From JAWAAW01 sp038884575 (lineage in GTDB: Archaea; Nanobdellota; Nanobdellia; Woesearchaeales; ARS49), in assembly GCA_038884575.1 (NCBI GenBank), contig JAWABQ010000009.1, positions 1 to 40,017 on the forward strand: DNA of 40,017 nucleotides, written 5' to 3'. Below are positions 14,498 to 21,540 of the stretch, piece after piece. The position numbers were made by a program, and so were the translations under genes. Below the pieces are notes generated by a model, which saw only the letters and a program-made list of their open reading frames with translations, was not told the origin of the DNA and ran no database searches. The first letter of the stretch is position 1. Every line of letters begins with the position of its first letter.

Positions 14498-15208
14498 ATG
14501 GGGTGGCTTTTCGGAAAAGAGGTTGAAGGAAAGGTTGAAAAGCTGGACAGGGCGCTCAAGGAAAGCTTTGCGCATGTAAAGCAGGACACTGCAGCGCTTT
14601 ACCAGTGGGTGGCATACTTCCAGCAGCAGTTCGCACGGCAGAACCAGCTCATTGAGGAGCAGCAGCACGACCTTGATGACTATGAGGAGGAAATACTCAG
14701 GAACAGGCAGCTGATAGAGCGGTTGCAGGCAGAGCTGCGCTCAGTGCCAAAAGACTCTGCAACGATAAAGCGGATTATTGACGCTTACTATGATTTCGAT
14801 GCCATTTTGGAGCGTGTAAGGCAAATAGAGGATAAATTAAGCCGTTTGGAGCACCAGAAGGCATTTCCAGCCGTCCAGCAGTTAAGGCGTGAGGTGGCAG
14901 AATTGCCTCATGTTGCTCAGCCACAGTCGAGAACACAGGCCCTGAGGGACAAGATTGTCCAGCGGATAACAAGAAACTCAAAGGAATACCTGAAGGGGCT
15001 GTTAATGAGCATGATCACGAAATACGGCAAGATTTCAGCATTGCAGCTCAGGGAAATGCTCGTCGAGGAGCAGGGGCTGGCAAGCAAGAGCAGCTTTTAC
15101 AGGCTCATTGAGGAGCTTGAGGACGAGGCTGCCATCAGCGTTATTCACGAAGGAAAGGAAAAGCTGCTTATGGTCGGAGGCCACCTGAAAAAGGCTGTTG
15201 GAAGATAG
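14498..15208 (+). CDS. Coiled-coil plus winged-helix protein (candidate DNA-binding protein A)
   Basis: 236 residues. MGWLFGKEVEGKVEKLD opens a helical N-terminus, followed by a long Glu/Gln-rich coiled coil (about residues 40-130). The C-terminal part (about 160-228) looks like a winged helix: YLKGLLMSMITKYGKISALQL, then SKSSFYRLIEELEDE as a possible recognition helix, then ISVIHEGKEKLLMV as a wing. I recall MGWLFGK-type starts in DPANN hypothetical proteins but know no function. The phased repeat array lies directly upstream, so self-binding is plausible. Gene B follows on the same strand. Confidence 0.75.
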   Translation: MGWLFGKEVEGKVEKLDRALKESFAHVKQDTAALYQWVAYFQQQFARQNQLIEEQQHDLDDYEEEILRNRQLIERLQAELRSVPKDSATIKRIIDAYYDFDAILERVRQIEDKLSRLEHQKAFPAVQQLRREVAELPHVAQPQSRTQALRDKIVQRITRNSKEYLKGLLMSMITKYGKISALQLREMLVEEQGLASKSSFYRLIEELEDEAAISVIHEGKEKLLMVGGHLKKAVGR

Positions 15209-15258
15209 GGTTTCCAGCACAAAAAACCTTTTAAAGGTGCCTGCCAAAACAGCAAAGT

Positions 15259-15270
15259 AATCGACGATAA
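15259..15270 (+). promoter_or_regulatory. TCGACGA palindromic motif in the leader of gene B
   Basis: AATCGACGATAA here closely matches TATCGACGATAA at 14341-14352 in the upstream array, and its reverse occurs at 15931-15940 inside gene C. A CCTTTTAAAGG box near 15226-15236 would start transcription close to this site. Confidence 0.35.
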
Positions 15271-15293
15271 GGGTACAACAGGGGTGGTAAGGT

Positions 15294-15863
15294 TTGAAGG
15301 CAAAACAGTCAGTGTTGGTGCACAGCGACGAGGCAGGCGCACAGCTTGCCATGAACTCAATTTTCGACTCATTAAGGGAGGAGCTCGATGACCACAGGGC
15401 TGCCATAAACGAGAACACCAACGAGCTCCAGGCAAACCACGAATACATCCGTTCTGTCGAGGAAAAGCTTGACAAGCTCCACGCAAGGATAGAGGAGCTG
15501 TTCTTGCTTGTCGAGGGGAAAAAGGCAGAGCAGAATGTTGAAATCCAGCCTTTGACAAAGCGCGAGCAGGAGGTCTTCCAGGCATTGTATATCGTCGGCG
15601 AGGGCGTGCCGTTTGTCAGCTACAGGCAGCTTGCGAAAAAGCTGAATTCCAGCGAAGCCTTGATTTCAGGTTTTATCACGAATTTGATTGAAAAGGGGGT
15701 TCCAATAATCAAGAAATACGACGACGGCCATGCTTTTGTTCAATTGGAGCCAAGATTCAGGCAGAAACAGGCAAAAGAGGTTGTTATTGGCCTGAATTCC
15801 CTTCTGTCTCACTGGATGCAGGCGCCTCAGGACTCTCAGCAGGCTCAGAAGCCCCTGCCCTGA
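15294..15863 (+). CDS. Helical plus winged-helix protein (candidate DNA-binding protein B)
   Basis: 189 residues from a TTG start. A stop codon lies only three bases upstream of that TTG, and a GGGGTGG site precedes it; the first in-frame ATG is about 20 codons in (MNSIFDSLREELDDHR), where family similarity may really begin. The helical N-half (NENTNELQANHEYIRSVEEKL) leads to a DNA-binding-like domain at about 80-165: LTKREQEVFQALYIV, then SYRQLAKKLNSSEALISGFI, then LIEKGVPIIKKY. The start of this resembles sigma-region-4/LuxR-like helices. The last 80 bases overlap convergent gene C. Confidence 0.72.
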   Translation: MKAKQSVLVHSDEAGAQLAMNSIFDSLREELDDHRAAINENTNELQANHEYIRSVEEKLDKLHARIEELFLLVEGKKAEQNVEIQPLTKREQEVFQALYIVGEGVPFVSYRQLAKKLNSSEALISGFITNLIEKGVPIIKKYDDGHAFVQLEPRFRQKQAKEVVIGLNSLLSHWMQAPQDSQQAQKPLP

Positions 15864-16317
15864 GCTTTTCCTTTTTTATCTCGCTTTGAAGGTGCTCGAT
15901 AAGCTTGAAAGAGCTGTCAAGGTGTGTTTTTATCGTCGATTCTGCCTTTCTGAATGCCCCTTCAAGGTTTGTGCCATTCAGCTCATAGCCAATCACGACC
16001 TTGCCATTGCTCACAAAGCTGGTTTTCTTGAGGATATTCAGGTCAAGCCAGCGGTGCAGGTACTCGTACATTGTCTGCCTTTTGATGCCTGCGAAAAGGC
16101 CCATATCCTCGACAGGCATGACTGCCATTTCAGGCTTTTTCTCCCTGTTTGCTGCCTTCTTGCGCTCTGACAGCTCAAGAAGGAGCTTGTGCATTTGTGC
16201 ATTGCCGTCTTTTTTTCTCGGCAAAAGCCCGAACCTTGCAAGAAGGGTTTTTGCAATATCGTCTGGAGATGCCTGCTCTGGCACCTCTGAATGCTCGAGT
16301 TGAATCTTCATTTTCAT
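15784..16317 (-). CDS. Winged-helix-like protein (candidate DNA-binding protein C)
   Basis: 177 residues. DDIAKTLLARFGLLPR and MHKLLLELSERKKAANREKKPE precede a helix-turn-helix-like segment, MGLFAGIKRQTMYEYLHRWLDLNILKK, then a wing (GKVVIGYELNG) and a C-terminal coil. A Ser/Glu/Ala/Pro-rich tail closes it. I recall this family from DPANN genomes as an uncharacterised conserved protein. A GCTTTTTAAGG box (about 16335-16343) supports the start at 16317 or the second Met at 16311. The gene faces genes A and B, and a second repeat array lies upstream of it. Confidence 0.75.
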   Translation of the reverse strand: MKMKIQLEHSEVPEQASPDDIAKTLLARFGLLPRKKDGNAQMHKLLLELSERKKAANREKKPEMAVMPVEDMGLFAGIKRQTMYEYLHRWLDLNILKKTSFVSNGKVVIGYELNGTNLEGAFRKAESTIKTHLDSSFKLIEHLQSEIKKEKLRAGASEPAESPEAPASSETEGNSGQ

Positions 16318-17213
16318 GGTGTTTAGGCATACTCCTTAAAAAGCCTTGCGTAATCCCGACCAGTGTCCAGTGAAAAACCGACAGGAGTTATTGAGAATTG
16401 TCGCCAAAATCCCAGAATCTGGCTGTTTTTGCGTTTAAACCGCTTTAGGAAAGACTTTTTCCTGAAAACGTTTCAAAGTATGGCTTTTTAATGCTTTTTT
16501 GAGCCACCAGCATCAAAATTCGCTAAAAATCCCGACTAAAACAATGTTCCATCCTCACTTTGATGTGCACAAAAATCCTGGTTTCAGCAAAAATCCAGTC
16601 AGAGTCGGCAAAAACCCTGATTTTTTGCAGTTTTCCCGACGATTAAGGTCAAGGCAGTCTTGCTGTATACCCTTGGTTACAGACCTAAAAACCCTGTTCG
16701 AGGCCCAACTATGAGTAATTCTGACGTTTTCCCTGACAACTTTGAGTATCTTTTGAAACCTTGAAAAACCCTGATTTAACCAAAAAAGGTTTTTGCAAAA
16801 AAATCATTTTAAACCGGTTGCACTTTTTTGCTATTTTACCGACGGAAAATAGAAAATTTACTTATCTAAGGTGACAGTTGTAACATAAAATAGAAATCAG
16901 GAAAGTTGCTTTACAGAACATTCTTTTATAAAATATCTTTAATAAACGTTATCTTTCAACCAATATTAACAAATGCATATTTTCGTCTATATTTTTCAAC
17001 ATATTTAAAATTAAAAACATCCCAAACAAAAGTGAGGGTTGCCAGTAAAACACAAGTCAACAAGAAGTGCCTAACTTCCGACAGGTTCCCAAAGGCACAG
17101 GTCAAAATCAGCCAAGATTCCGACTGATACGTTAAAACATCATTAGGCACTAGAAAAATTGGGTGATAAAACATCAAAAAGTGACAGGGTAAGAGAACGA
17201 AAGTGAGAGAAGC
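16318..17213. other. Long non-coding region with a second repeat array and an AT-rich stretch
   Basis: Nearly 900 bases without a credible gene. It contains the AAAA-Y-CC-Y-GA array (16352-16845), a strongly AT-rich stretch (about 16890-17025, including TTTTATAAAATA), and two TTAGGCAC motifs (17066-17074 and 17143-17152). Short open frames in the AT-rich part look accidental. Confidence 0.75.
16352..16845. repeat. AAAA-Y-CC-Y-GA repeat array
   Basis: Copies include AATCCCGAC (16352), AAAAACCGAC (16373), AAAATCCCA (16406), AAAAATCCCGAC (16525), AAAAATCCTG (16571), AAAAATCC (16589), AAAAACCCTGA (16610), TTTTCCCGAC (16631), AAAAACCCTG (16687), TTTTCCCTGAC (16727), AAAAACCCTGAT (16764) and TTTTACCGACG (16834). 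All have the CC-Y-GA core in the same orientation, with either A4 or T4 in front. Some steps are 21 bp, two helical turns. The array lies upstream of gene C. Confidence 0.65.
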
Positions 17214-17957
17214 CTATCCAATATACCCAACCTGCTTCTTTTCCTTCATTTCCTGCGCTTTCATTGTCTGCTGGAGCATTCCTTTGAGCTTTTTTTCAAA
17301 CTCCTCTGCCTGCTTCAGCAATGGCTCATAATTCACCTTTAGGTTAAGCACTTTGTCGAGAATTTCAATGATTTTTGCAGCTGCCTTGCTGTCAGGCAGC
17401 TTTGAGTGTGTTTCTGCAAAAAGCGACAGGGCAGGCAGCTGGTTTCTCATCAGTAATGCTGCTGTGACTCCCATTATGATTCCTTCGCCAAGGCAGGAAA
17501 TGCCAAGGCTTTCCATTGTTTTTTTCAATTGCGGGTGGTCTGTGTAAAAAAAGCCCCTTGTCTCCTCTATTTCAGAGCTGCCAACGCCTTCAAGCGTTAT
17601 TACCTGGCTCGCATTTATTTGCTTGCAGAGGTGGAGTATCAGGTCTGCTGCGTGGAATTCCATCCCCTGGGCTGATGTTATTGCATGGACTATGACAAGG
17701 TTGTATTCCTTGTTGTAGTATATTCCGATAGGCTCTATTATCTTGTCGCCGTGTACTGCCAGAGTTGCAGGCGGGTCTTCGAAATAATAGCTGCCTATTT
17801 TTTCGCACTTCAAATGGTCAAGAAGGAATCCTGTTGCGATTGTGCCAACAAGCCCAAGCCCTGGAAAACCCTCTATGACAGTCGCTCCTTTTGGCTTTTT
17901 TGTCAGGATTAATGGTGCGTGCAATGGGTGCGGCCCGTGTGCCCCTTTTTTCATCAT
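17214..17957 (-). CDS. PAC2-family protein (proteasome assembly chaperone-like)
   Basis: 247 residues. The PAC2 core is clear: VIEGFPGLGLVGTIATGFLLDHL, then VIVHAITSAQGMEFH, then ITLEGVGSSEIEETRGFFYT, then LGEGIIMGVTAALLM. The C-terminal 40 residues are a helical extension. Archaeal relatives include PbaA/PbaB, which act on the proteasome. The C-terminus ends VGYIG, which is close to but not the HbYX motif. A TTTAAATAC box centred 27 nt upstream supports a leaderless start at 17957. The gene is divergent from the 884-residue coiled-coil gene. Confidence 0.88.
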   Translation of the reverse strand: MMKKGAHGPHPLHAPLILTKKPKGATVIEGFPGLGLVGTIATGFLLDHLKCEKIGSYYFEDPPATLAVHGDKIIEPIGIYYNKEYNLVIVHAITSAQGMEFHAADLILHLCKQINASQVITLEGVGSSEIEETRGFFYTDHPQLKKTMESLGISCLGEGIIMGVTAALLMRNQLPALSLFAETHSKLPDSKAAAKIIEILDKVLNLKVNYEPLLKQAEEFEKKLKGMLQQTMKAQEMKEKKQVGYIG

Positions 17958-18065
17958 GATTCAAATGCTTCCTTATTAAGTTTAAATACCTTTCTTTTTG
18001 CGAGGTTTTTCCGCAGCTTTAAAACTATCGTCCGTTTCCAGTGATAGGTTTGGTTAAGGGGCAAA

Positions 18066-20720
18066 ATGACAGAAACAGGCATTGAGGAAAGGCTGAGCTT
18101 TGCAGTTATTACAGATCCTGCAGGAAACAAGGACTTTCTGAACAAGGCAATACTTGAGCTGCCGAATTCTGAATTAGACGAGAGCAGGAAGTCAAGAAGC
18201 CCTGTCAGGGTTAGCAGCCTTGAGGCGATCTTTGTCATCGGCAGGCTTGTGGACCCCCAGCTGACTCCTGAAGAGAAAAAGCTGCTGGATACTGCCCGCT
18301 ATGTTTTCCAGAGGGAGCTTGAGCACAACAAGCAGGAATACAGCCAGATGGGCATCACAGACATACCCCGCCTTGTACACCATCTGAAGCATCACTCAAA
18401 GCATCCGCGCTGGCTTGAGCAGCAAGACCTCATCCCTGCTTTCGAGAGGCTTATCGGCCTCAAGAAGGAAGGCGGTACATGGGTGAATTATGGCGAAGCC
18501 CGCGACAGGATTGTTGAGCAATACCGCGAAATGCAGAGGATTGCACAACAAAGCAAAATTCCTGTCTATTTTGCAGCTGACACTTTGTTTTTCGAATCAG
18601 TAATGCCTGAGCAGTACTGGCTGCACTGGAACAACATGCTTCTTGGAACCCCAAAGGAAAAGCAGCGGCTTTGCAAGGTTGTGGGAATGATAGGGATTGA
18701 GCAGGTGATTCCTGAGTATGCTGTCGACCCTGCAATGCGCGGCAAGAACAGGATACTTATCAGCGAGTTTGACCCGTTCCAGGGCGCAATCACAATCACG
18801 TATGGAATGCCTGAGGAGATGCACAACCAGCTCAAGTGCATCAAAAACAAGATTGTCATTGCAGGCAACAGGGCTCTTTTTGAGGAGACAAAAACACCAG
18901 GCGATGTGTTGCGCCCTGACAAGCCCGCAGAATACTACCCTGGCAACCTTGTATTCCCTCAGCGGCCGTGTGGAGTGTCATTTTACACATTTGGCAGCGA
19001 AAGAGGGGTTCAGGTTTTGTATTTTATCCACAATAACAGGCTCTGGCGCCACGCGCCGTCTGAAATCAACATCAAGGAAATGAGCGTTGCGGCAGGCAAA
19101 AGGCCAAGGCCTTCGCATGCAGAGGCAGCAGGCCAGCTGCTTGATATTGCAGCGCAGATAAGGCGCTCGCTTGTCCTTATTGAAAAGACAGACCCTGAGC
19201 TTGCCAGAAAAATCCGTGAAGCAGGACATGACAACCCGCGCGGTCTTGCTCTTTACATCAAATCCCTGGACCATCAGGTGGAGGTGCTTGAGAGAGATAA
19301 GCGCAACCTTTCACTGCAGTTTGTGCCGTTCATAGAGGAGCTTGTGCATGCGCAGAACTTGCAAAATTGGTATGCCGATGAGAAGAAAAAAATCTATGCT
19401 GAAAACAGGGTGGCAGAGGGGACTGTTGCCAGCCAGGATGTTGACATAAAGCTTTATGTCAGTGCAATCAATGCTGTGAAGGAGTGTATTGAACGCAGGC
19501 TTGCCGAGGCAGTAAAAGCCCAGCAGCGCGGCATCAGCTCAATTAAAGACCTTGTGCAATACACAAGGGCAGAAGTTCCCCTTGCTGCGCAGAGCGAAGA
19601 CGGCAGCAGCAAGATTGGTGAGGAATTTTATGCATTAGCCATTGATGCAGTAAAGAAAGAATTTGACAAAAATAAACAGATTATAGACGGTCTGAACAAT
19701 GAAAACAAGAGGCTTACGAGCCTGTCGCACAGCTTTGACGAAAAGGAGCTACAAAAGGTTATTGATGCGCGCGCCATAGAAATCGCAAAATCCCATCTTC
19801 TAAGACTGAAAAAGCGTGTTGAAGAACTTGAAACAACAAACGCAGAGCTTGTCAGGCAGCGAGACACTTCTGACAAGGCATACAGGGAATCACAGGCACT
19901 TGCCAGTGATAATTTGAAAAAAGCGCGTGAAGAAGCTGCGCACTACAAGCAGGCGCTGCAAAACCCGATGGAGGCAGCGCGCAAAAACGTTGAAAAAGAA
20001 ATGAGCCAGAAAGATGAGCGCATAAGAAATCTTGAACGCCAGGTGGGTGAAAAGGACAGGCGCATAGGTGATCTTGAAGGCCAGGCGGGTGAGAATGACA
20101 GGAAGATAAGTGAGCTTCAACACTTCAAAGCGGACTATGAAAAGCACCAAAGAGAGCTTGATGGGCTCAAAAGGGATTATGCTTTGCGTGAAAAAGAGCT
20201 TAAGGAGCTAAAAGCTGATTATGAAAAGCGCAATAAAGAGTACGAGGATTTCAAAAAGGATTATGCTTTGCGTGAAAAAGAGCTTAATGATCTCAAAGCT
20301 GATTATGAAAAGCGTGAAAAAGAGCTTGGTGGGCTCAAAAATGATTATGCTTTGCGTGAAAAAGAGCTTAAGGAGCTAAAAGCTGATTATGAAAAGCGCC
20401 AAAGAGAGCTTGAGGAGCGCATTGCAAACATAAGTGCCCAAACAAGGCAGCTTGCATTTGAGCTTAATTGCGCTGGCCACTACAAGGATGCTGTTGCTGC
20501 TTACACAATTGCAATAAGCACGGCTCCTGCAGGAGACGCAAAGCTTTCTGCTCTTTATTACAACCGCGCAATTGCATATGACGGGCTGGGCAGGAGCAAT
20601 GAGGCTGTCGCCGACCTTGAGATGGCGCTGAGAATCAACCCAGAAAATGCTGGCGCCAGAGAATACCTTGCTGAGAAGCAGGCAGTGCCGAGCAAAAAAA
20701 GGGGGCGCAGGAAGAAATGA
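18066..20720 (+). CDS. Large coiled-coil protein with C-terminal TPR repeats, unknown function
   Basis: 884 residues. Residues 1 to about 390 form a globular region I do not recognise. A mostly helical part follows, then a long coiled coil (about 570-790). The last part of the coil is built of 14-residue units (pattern DYALREKELKELKA / DYEKRQREL) encoded by a near-identical 84-bp DNA repeat. Residues about 795-865 hold roughly two TPR-like repeats (HYKDAVAAYTIAIS, then YNRAIAYDGLGRSNEAVADLEMAL), and the end is basic (KKRGRRKK). No membrane segment or signal peptide is visible, so it is probably cytoplasmic. The 270-residue TPR gene overlaps it by ATGA. Confidence 0.82.
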   Translation: MTETGIEERLSFAVITDPAGNKDFLNKAILELPNSELDESRKSRSPVRVSSLEAIFVIGRLVDPQLTPEEKKLLDTARYVFQRELEHNKQEYSQMGITDIPRLVHHLKHHSKHPRWLEQQDLIPAFERLIGLKKEGGTWVNYGEARDRIVEQYREMQRIAQQSKIPVYFAADTLFFESVMPEQYWLHWNNMLLGTPKEKQRLCKVVGMIGIEQVIPEYAVDPAMRGKNRILISEFDPFQGAITITYGMPEEMHNQLKCIKNKIVIAGNRALFEETKTPGDVLRPDKPAEYYPGNLVFPQRPCGVSFYTFGSERGVQVLYFIHNNRLWRHAPSEINIKEMSVAAGKRPRPSHAEAAGQLLDIAAQIRRSLVLIEKTDPELARKIREAGHDNPRGLALYIKSLDHQVEVLERDKRNLSLQFVPFIEELVHAQNLQNWYADEKKKIYAENRVAEGTVASQDVDIKLYVSAINAVKECIERRLAEAVKAQQRGISSIKDLVQYTRAEVPLAAQSEDGSSKIGEEFYALAIDAVKKEFDKNKQIIDGLNNENKRLTSLSHSFDEKELQKVIDARAIEIAKSHLLRLKKRVEELETTNAELVRQRDTSDKAYRESQALASDNLKKAREEAAHYKQALQNPMEAARKNVEKEMSQKDERIRNLERQVGEKDRRIGDLEGQAGENDRKISELQHFKADYEKHQRELDGLKRDYALREKELKELKADYEKRNKEYEDFKKDYALREKELNDLKADYEKREKELGGLKNDYALREKELKELKADYEKRQRELEERIANISAQTRQLAFELNCAGHYKDAVAAYTIAISTAPAGDAKLSALYYNRAIAYDGLGRSNEAVADLEMALRINPENAGAREYLAEKQAVPSKKRGRRKK
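20175..20426 (+). repeat. 84-bp tandem repeat, about three copies, in the coiled-coil gene
   Basis: The string GATTATGCTTTGCGTGAAAA begins at about 20175, 20259 and 20343, exactly 84 bp apart. Each unit encodes two 14-residue half-repeats. High DNA identity between copies suggests recent expansion. Confidence 0.85.
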
Positions 20721-21529
20721 CAAGGCTGCAGGACATGTTAAGGAGAGCCATGCGCTCGTTTGGCAGGGATTATCATAATCTGCCAGAAGATGGCAAGCTT
20801 GCGGTCAGGTCTGTATATGATTCTATTGCAGGCTACCTTGAGCCAAGGACAACAGATGCCAGGATTAGGCATGTCTTCAGGACAATTGACTCTGTTGCTC
20901 ACAACCTTTACGGCAGCGCCCGCACATGCGCAGAACAGCTTGTTGGCGCTTATGCTGCTTATGTCAGGCACACAAGCTACTACAGGAGGCATCCTGAAAG
21001 GTGCAATGCTCTTGTTAAGCTAAGCCACAGCCTTGACTCAAAATGCGTCAGGGCACTTAAAAGAATTATTGCAGAGCAGGAAGGCGAAATAAGCCAGCTG
21101 AACAGCGAAAAGGCAAGGATTCTGGAATCAGCAAAGCGTTCTGCACGGCTGTGCAACCGCGCTTTTGCATGCTTTGACACAAACCCTGAAAAGGCACTGC
21201 AGTTCTACCAGAAAGCGCTTGAGATAGAGCCTGTTGAGGACAGGAAAAAGGTAATCCACGCAAACATTGGCGGGCTTTATTTCAATGAAGGCAAGTATGA
21301 TCTTGCGCTTGCTGAATTCAGGCTTGCGGCAAGGGATGAGGAAATCAGGAGGTTTATGCGCTTGTGCAGGGACCACGTGCGCGAGCGCCATGAGTCTGAG
21401 CCTGCAGGAGAGCAAAGGGCGCCTGCCAGGCAACGGCATAGAAACAGGCCTGCTCAGCCGGCTGCCAGGGAAGAGACTGCCCGTGAACAGCCTGTAGTGC
21501 ATCCACTGCGCGCGCAGCAGGATGTCTAA
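20717..21529 (+). CDS. TPR-containing protein coupled to the large coiled-coil gene
   Basis: 270 residues. The N-terminal 120 are helical and basic without a recognised domain; a short coil (EQEGEISQLNSEKARILESA) leads to about two TPR-like repeats (NRAFACFDTNPEKALQFYQKALEIEP, then IGGLYFNEGKYDLALAEFRLA) at residues about 145-205. The tail is Arg/Pro/Gln-rich and probably disordered. ATGA overlap with the preceding gene makes equal, coupled expression likely, and the shared TPR ends suggest a joint complex. It is convergent with the 728-residue membrane protein gene, 11 bases away. Confidence 0.8.
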   Translation: MTRLQDMLRRAMRSFGRDYHNLPEDGKLAVRSVYDSIAGYLEPRTTDARIRHVFRTIDSVAHNLYGSARTCAEQLVGAYAAYVRHTSYYRRHPERCNALVKLSHSLDSKCVRALKRIIAEQEGEISQLNSEKARILESAKRSARLCNRAFACFDTNPEKALQFYQKALEIEPVEDRKKVIHANIGGLYFNEGKYDLALAEFRLAARDEEIRRFMRLCRDHVRERHESEPAGEQRAPARQRHRNRPAQPAAREETAREQPVVHPLRAQQDV

Positions 21530-21540
21530 GAAGAATTTTT

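Noticed and set aside
14109..14579. 156-codon open frame across the ATTCCCA array
   Set aside because: Its translation is repeat-derived (HSQ/NSFPDSPN-like) and overlaps the well-supported gene at 14498 in another frame; no promoter or ribosome-binding site fits it.
16686..16712. tRNA-like GTTCGAG segment
   Set aside because: It has a T-loop-like heptamer only; there is no T stem, acceptor stem or anticodon arm around it. No tRNA or rRNA gene was seen in the window.
14074..16845. Orc1/Cdc6 origin recognition boxes
   Set aside because: Neither repeat matches the known ORB/mini-ORB consensus and no orc1/cdc6 gene is in the window. An origin remains possible but not through this evidence.
16906..17177. 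Short open frames on both strands in the AT-rich region
   Set aside because: Composition is that of AT-rich DNA, the two frames overlap each other antiparallel, and neither has a recognisable start signal or domain.
17214..17957. HbYX proteasome-binding motif on the PAC2 protein
   Set aside because: The C-terminus is VGYIG; HbYX needs Tyr as the second-last residue, which is not the case here.
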